A stretch of 64,000 nucleotides of DNA, taken from NCBI GenBank assembly GCA_035235625.1, contig CP141142.1, positions 39,070,995 through 39,134,994 of the forward strand. Direction: 5' to 3'. Shown in pieces: positions 60,040 to 64,000 of the stretch. Each line of letters begins with the position of its first letter. Positions within the stretch are counted from its first letter, which is position 1. The stretch is from Saururus chinensis. Taxonomy: Eukaryota > Streptophyta > Magnoliopsida > Piperales > Saururaceae. The notes beneath the pieces were generated by a model. That model did not search any database and was not told the DNA's origin. It saw nothing but the letters and a program-made list of their open reading frames with translations. A program made the position numbers and the translations under genes.

Positions 60040-61470
60040 TGATCGTTTATAATTAAACCCTTTGTAAGTGTACAAGGTAATTGTACTAGGATGAGTATTT
60101 AAAGGTTGTCGAACCTCAGGGATGGATAAATTATTACTAAATCTAAAGAGGAATTTGCTGATTAAAAACTAAAAACAACTTAAACTTAAATTAAGCAAAA
60201 GAAAGAAATTAACTAGTTTAAAAATAAAAGATTAATATAATGGAATTTACTTAGGAAATTGAATTCACTATAAAACCATAACAATTCCTTAACTGTTAAT
60301 CTAAATCTAGTGTGAATATGAACAAGTATTCTCAGCTACAAGCTAGAATTACTTTAGAAAACATCATTAATTAAATTCATGGCATGAACTATCTTCGACA
60401 ATAGTACAAATCATCTACACTAAACTAGCTATAGGCATGACTCGTCTAATCTTAGTATAACTCATCTAATTCATTAATTATCTGAACATTAAAACTATTA
60501 CATGACCATCTCATCTAAATCACAGAAATTAGAATCGATAAAAATATTAAAACCACATCAATCTATCATCTACAAGACAATAAATCAACATAGATTTGAA
60601 TAAACATGAAAAACTCTTCCATTAAAAAGGAAATCCTTATCATACAATTGTTATCATTCACAACTGAGATCTAAATTAAAAAAAAAAATTGAAACTTATC
60701 TATAGCTTCATCAACTCCTAAGTAAAAGAAAAGTCTAGCTTTCCATCGTAGAAGAAAATACTTGAATCTCTATTAAAAGCTTTAAGTTCTCTTCTATCTT
60801 CTTCTTCCTTTTTCTTTTCAAAAAATCTACTGGAATCCCCCAATTTCAAGCCAAATATGTCCTTACGTAGGCATAAGAGCCAGAGAAAGAAGTCCAATAT
60901 GAAAATGATTGAAAATTAGCTAAAACTAGGAAACTGCATGTTATCCCGTTTGAACACCCTACATGCCCATTTGAACTCCTATACTCTATTTTTCTTCAAA
61001 ATTATGTTATCCCATTTGATACTTCAAATTCCCCATTCAAACAGCTACACTATTTCTACAATTTGGACAGTTTTTTTAGACAGTCCAATTTCCTGTTCAT
61101 TAAGCTTTTCTTCATGTCCATATTAATTTCTAACATGTTTATAACTCCGAAAAGTTGTTCAAATCACTTTAAAGCATGTCAAGACTATTTTGAATTATTC
61201 CAAACATCGTCCAAGTACCTCAATAAGCACACTTTACCTACAAAATATAAAATATCATATTTTAGACATGTAGAATATAACTAAAATTCCAACTTGATTT
61301 AAATACATGCCTAAACTACTAATAACTTCTAAAATTAATTAATAATCAAACTAAAATATTAATAACTATCTTAATCTAGATAAACCATAACTAACACTAA
61401 ATTAACCTAATCTATACTAGCAAATAAGGTAAAAAGGCATATAAAAAAGATATATATTTTATACTTATCA
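60040..61470 (-). repeat. 5' LTR of the TR-GAG-like element
   Basis: Starts TGATAAGTATAAAATATATA (minus strand, 61470) and ends CGATCA at 60040. Next to it the internal region begins agtttttggcgttgttgccg, a block known at this place in related plant elements. It matches the left LTR throughout, for example tcttcttcctttttcttttc (60798 and 54434). Confidence 0.9.
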
Positions 61471-61475
61471 GATGG

Positions 61476-62635
61476 CGTTCTTGACTGAATCCAGCGTTCT
61501 CTTCGCAATGGAGGAGTCCGTTCTCTGAGTTGGCGATCATATGATGAGTAAATGCCTTGAGATAAGGAGAAGCCCTGCATGTTGTCCTCAAGCACTGGAG
61601 AAAGAAAAAGGAGTCAGAAGTAAGACGGGGTTCCATCCGAAGGTGATGGGCCACAACAAGAGAAGTATCCCAGAGTAAGGGAGGTTTTGTCTTACACTAA
61701 AGAGCAACAATGTGTGAAGAACATGCCCGAGTAGGGGAGGTTCTGTCCACCACTACTGGCACGGAAAATGAGAAGAATCTCTGGCAAGGAGAATGTTTGC
61801 ACTTAGTCTTTTAATGCAAGACGAGGAATGTACGGAGGTTAGAGGAAGCTCCGTTTATTGCCTTTGAATCCTAAGGGGAGGATGCCAAGTAGAAAGGAGC
61901 AATTCCGAATATCGTTACCTTACGAGACATGAAGGGAGTAAGTATTTCTGACATCCCATTTAAGAGCTGCATGTGCTAAATTACGATGTGTGTTATGCTA
62001 TGCTATGCCATGATCCTTTGTGCTCTAATCTGCTATGCTTTGATGTGACATATTTATGTTCTGTCTTGCTCTGTGGTAGAGCAAGATGTATGGTGTGTGT
62101 GTGTGTGTGTTCAGTCTCGGCTCGATGATGGAGTGAGGCGTGTGTATGTAGTTTTGATCCCGCTTTGTGGTAGAGCGAGATGTACGATTTCGTTAACTTA
62201 TTAATTTCCGCTTGACTCCTATATATGACAAATTTTTGTATAACTCATACTAAATATTAGTATATATGTATTTTAATGTATATAATTTTGTAACGCTTGT
62301 TGTATGTATTAGCCGTTAGGCAGAACTATATTCGGATTTGATTTTATTGGAATAATATCCAATATGTACGTAGGTAACCAACGACAAGACAACGTTGGCC
62401 CGATCCAAATCAATTATAAGTATACGTTTTATTTTGTTTTATAAGCGACGAACTATGAAGCTTTGTTTTATGTATGTGTCCGTTACAACCTAAGTCTATG
62501 TATAGGAAAACTTAAAGCTCCGTAGTACGTAGATGAATGTTATACCTCTCACACACAGATGATGATTCCTGGTTTAATAAAAGAAAATTTTTTTATTAGT
62601 GATTTTGTGGGCCCGACTCGGGTCCGGTTGTTACA
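61476..62635 (+). mobile_element. LTR 3' part, same family as 4901-7213
   Basis: Begins with the leader (gcgttcttgactgaat, gcaatggaggagtcc) and a degenerate repeat array (61500-61880). A GT microsatellite (62094-62110) follows, then the 3' blocks tacgtaggtaacc, acaacgttggcccgatcc, gacgaactatgaa and acacacagatgatgattcc, ending GGTTGTTACA. It matches 6953-7213 and 5540-6290 closely. The TR-GAG-like element at 50096-61470 separates it from its upstream part. Confidence 0.7.
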
Positions 62636-62638
62636 ACC

Positions 62639-63687
62639 TAGTCCGATAAGGCCCGCAAGCCCGACCTAGCCTTGCCTGTAAATTTACGGGTTGGGCTCTA
62701 AAATATAAAGTGTGGGCCGGGCCTAAGATTTTAAAAGCAATTAAATTTAGAGTCGGGGCCTGGGCCTAGACCTAGACCAAAAAATCTTAAAAGCCCTACC
62801 CGGATTGTAAAATTCAAGGCCCGTTATAATCTAGGCAGATTTTAAGGTAGATCGTTTTCAACTACTAGGGCAACTGAGGGAAAATTTTAATAAGATCCTT
62901 TTAGGTATTTTAGAAAAGATTTAGATTAATTTTTTTATAAAATGCAAAAGTTCAAAAGCAGGAAACTGGTGAAAAACAAAAGACTCGCTCGTAAAGAAGA
63001 AGTATGTGAAATTGTTAGAGAACTGTCGGTTGACGTCCTTACAGATTATCTTTCGCATTAAATCCTTAACTGCCGATGAGATTGAGTGGGAATTCCTAGT
63101 TGAGAACCTTAGATTTCTCCTCATCACCGTTCTGAAGATCTCTGCTGTGGTTTCCCCGAAGAATAACGGGACTCCGGCTAGCATTACGTACATAATGACG
63201 TCGGCGCTCCAAACAGCCACTTTCTAGTTGTACTCCCTCCCGGAGAGCACCTCAGGGGCTACATAGTAAAGAGTGTCGACAACCCCACTCATCGAGCACC
63301 TGTCCCTGAAGAACTCAGCGGAGCCGAAGTCAGCGAACTTGAGGTAGTCTTTGGCGTCGAAGAGAATATTATTAGGCTTGAGGCCGCGATGGGTGACACC
63401 GAGGCGGTGGCAGTGGGTGACAATGTCCATCAGTGGGGCTATGACAGTGGTCACCTCGGGCTCGGAGAATGGGCAGTGGAGAGGGGCAGAGATCAAGGAC
63501 GAGGTGGAGGGACTCGTTGTTAGGCCCGAAAGCTCGTGCCCAGTCCTGTGCCCTTATAAATTTAGGGTTGGGCAAAAATTTTAGCCTTACCTCCGGGCTC
63601 GGGCTGGGCCTTGGAATTTATTGTTTTCTTTTGGGCCGGGCTCGGGCCTACTCTTGCCCGTAAGGGCTCGGCCCGATTGCACCCCTA
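62639..63687. mobile_element. hAT-like GGGCC-rich element carrying a captured protein-kinase fragment
   Basis: Right end, read inverted, is TAGGGGTGCAATCGGGCCGA (63687), very like the TAGGGCTGCAAACGGGCCGG end at 46882. The left end near 62639 (TAGTCCGATAAGGCCCGCAA) is a diverged match, immediately beside the LTR end. Flanking 8-mers (ttacaacc / ctactaac) agree at only 5 of 8 positions, so the TSD is unproven and the left end may be truncated. GGGCC-rich subterminal blocks are at 62650-62820 and 63590-63680. No transposase. Confidence 0.6.
62970..63520 (-). pseudogene. Captured fragment of a PEP-carboxylase-kinase-like Ser/Thr kinase
   Basis: The minus strand reads ESLHLVLDLC (63519-63490), a frameshift, then CPFSEPEVTTVI and the catalytic loop CHRLGVTHRGLKPNNILFD, where the HRD aspartate is replaced by Gly. 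An intact DFGSAEFF and APEVLSGREYN follow. A stop at 63224 replaces the Glu expected before KVDVWSAG, and the frame then continues as KVAVWSADVIMYVMLAGVP and IICKDVNRQFS (62990). The wording fits plant PPCK, a minimal kinase that phosphorylates PEP carboxylase; a CDPK-related kinase is less likely. The Gly-loop and VAxK lobe are missing. Catalytically dead. Confidence 0.8.
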
Positions 63688-64000
63688 CTACTAACGGCAA
63701 ATCGAACAACTTTGGCCTCATGGATAGCCGAGGTAGTGGCACTGTTATGGCCAAAGCTTAGGATGACAGACAATGATACAATCAATTAACACTCGGGCTG
63801 CCACTAATCAATGACGGGGCCAAGGCCACCGCGATCACCGTGCAGCGAGGACCCGGCTAGGCCCGGTCCTTTGGCCAGCCAAGGTTTCCATTGCACCCTG
63901 GCAGTCGTCTGTGCACGACAATTCAGGTCGTAGATCGGAAGGGTGTACTATTGACACTGTGAATTAGAGATTCGCCTGGAAAATCGTTGCAAAAGCCCCC
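63688..64000. other. Unassigned sequence at the window end
   Basis: GC-rich in part, without a convincing coding frame on either strand. No repeat termini recognised. Confidence 0.5.

Larger units (their letters stand above)
50096..61470 (-). mobile_element. Non-autonomous Ty3/gypsy retrotransposon (TR-GAG-like), both LTRs and perfect TSD
   Basis: LTRs at 60040-61470 (5' LTR, 1431 bp) and 50096-55103 (3' LTR, about 1435 bp once the nested solo LTR is removed). Both read TGATCGTTTATAATT..ACTTATCA on the plus strand. GATGG flanks both sides (50091-50095 and 61471-61475). The internal region (55104-60039) carries gag and protease remains on the minus strand, then goes straight to a conserved 3' non-coding block (cttagcgcttcttgggaggc, minus strand near 56850-56831) and a G-rich polypurine tract (aggtttgggggta) next to the 3' LTR. 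RT, RNase H and integrase are absent. LTRs are highly alike, so insertion was fairly recent. Lineage looks Athila/Tat-like from the protease (DLG) and gag wording. Confidence 0.85.

Noticed and set aside
63935..63950. agatcggaag, resembling a sequencing-adapter start
   Set aside because: Only 10 bases match and the sequence then diverges; chance is a sufficient explanation.

Overview
This is plant nuclear DNA, most likely from a monocot: two intron-containing genes with GT-AG introns sit in deeply nested LTR retrotransposons, hAT-type DNA transposons and MITEs. The monocot guess rests on the extreme GC bias at third codon positions of the GH17 gene, next to an AT-rich neighbour gene. No bacterial or organellar features, rRNA, tRNA or CRISPR arrays were seen.

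Layout. 1-9.65 kb: nested LTRs of long-LTR Ty3/gypsy elements in both orientations, including a solo LTR at 4901-7213 with a perfect TAAAC target-site duplication (TSD). 9.7-14.3 kb: a 330-bp MITE and a decayed Ac-like hAT transposase. 14.3-17.9 kb: a LINE-like 3' tail and a gag relic. 17.9-22.5 kb: an LTR split by another solo LTR. 23-36 kb is the gene island. A beta-1,3-glucanase of family GH17 with an X8/CBM43 domain (+, CDS 25156-26942, 3 coding exons, 465 aa) converges on a 12-coding-exon NOT4-type RING/RRM/C3H1 E3 ligase of the CCR4-NOT complex (-, CDS 34999-28579, 953 aa). 36-43 kb: largely unannotated intergenic DNA with a GC-rich island, two adjacent long-TIR foldback elements (one with a CT/GA hairpin) and a Stowaway-like MITE. 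43.3-49.5 kb: two copies of one LTR family in inverted orientation around a small foldback element and an hAT-like element that captured part of an inositol-transporter gene. 50.1-61.5 kb: a non-autonomous Ty3/gypsy element (-) with intact LTRs, a perfect GATGG TSD and gag-protease remains but no RT, RNase H or integrase; it holds two nested solo LTRs. 61.5-64 kb: the rest of an LTR and a second GGGCC-rich, hAT-like element carrying part of a PEP-carboxylase-kinase-like gene.

Functionally, only the glucanase (cell wall/apoplast) and NOT4 (mRNA decay and protein quality control) look intact. The most unusual theme is gene-fragment capture: two GGGCC-rich hAT-like elements each carry a different host gene fragment, in the same window as an Ac-like transposase relic. 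Second is the variable internal repeat content of the LTRs: minisatellites and short-motif cassettes at corresponding places but with different unit sequences or copy numbers.

All homology calls come from motif recognition by eye. Exon borders were derived from GT/AG sites plus reading-frame continuity; TE borders come from TG..CA ends and flanking duplications where stated.
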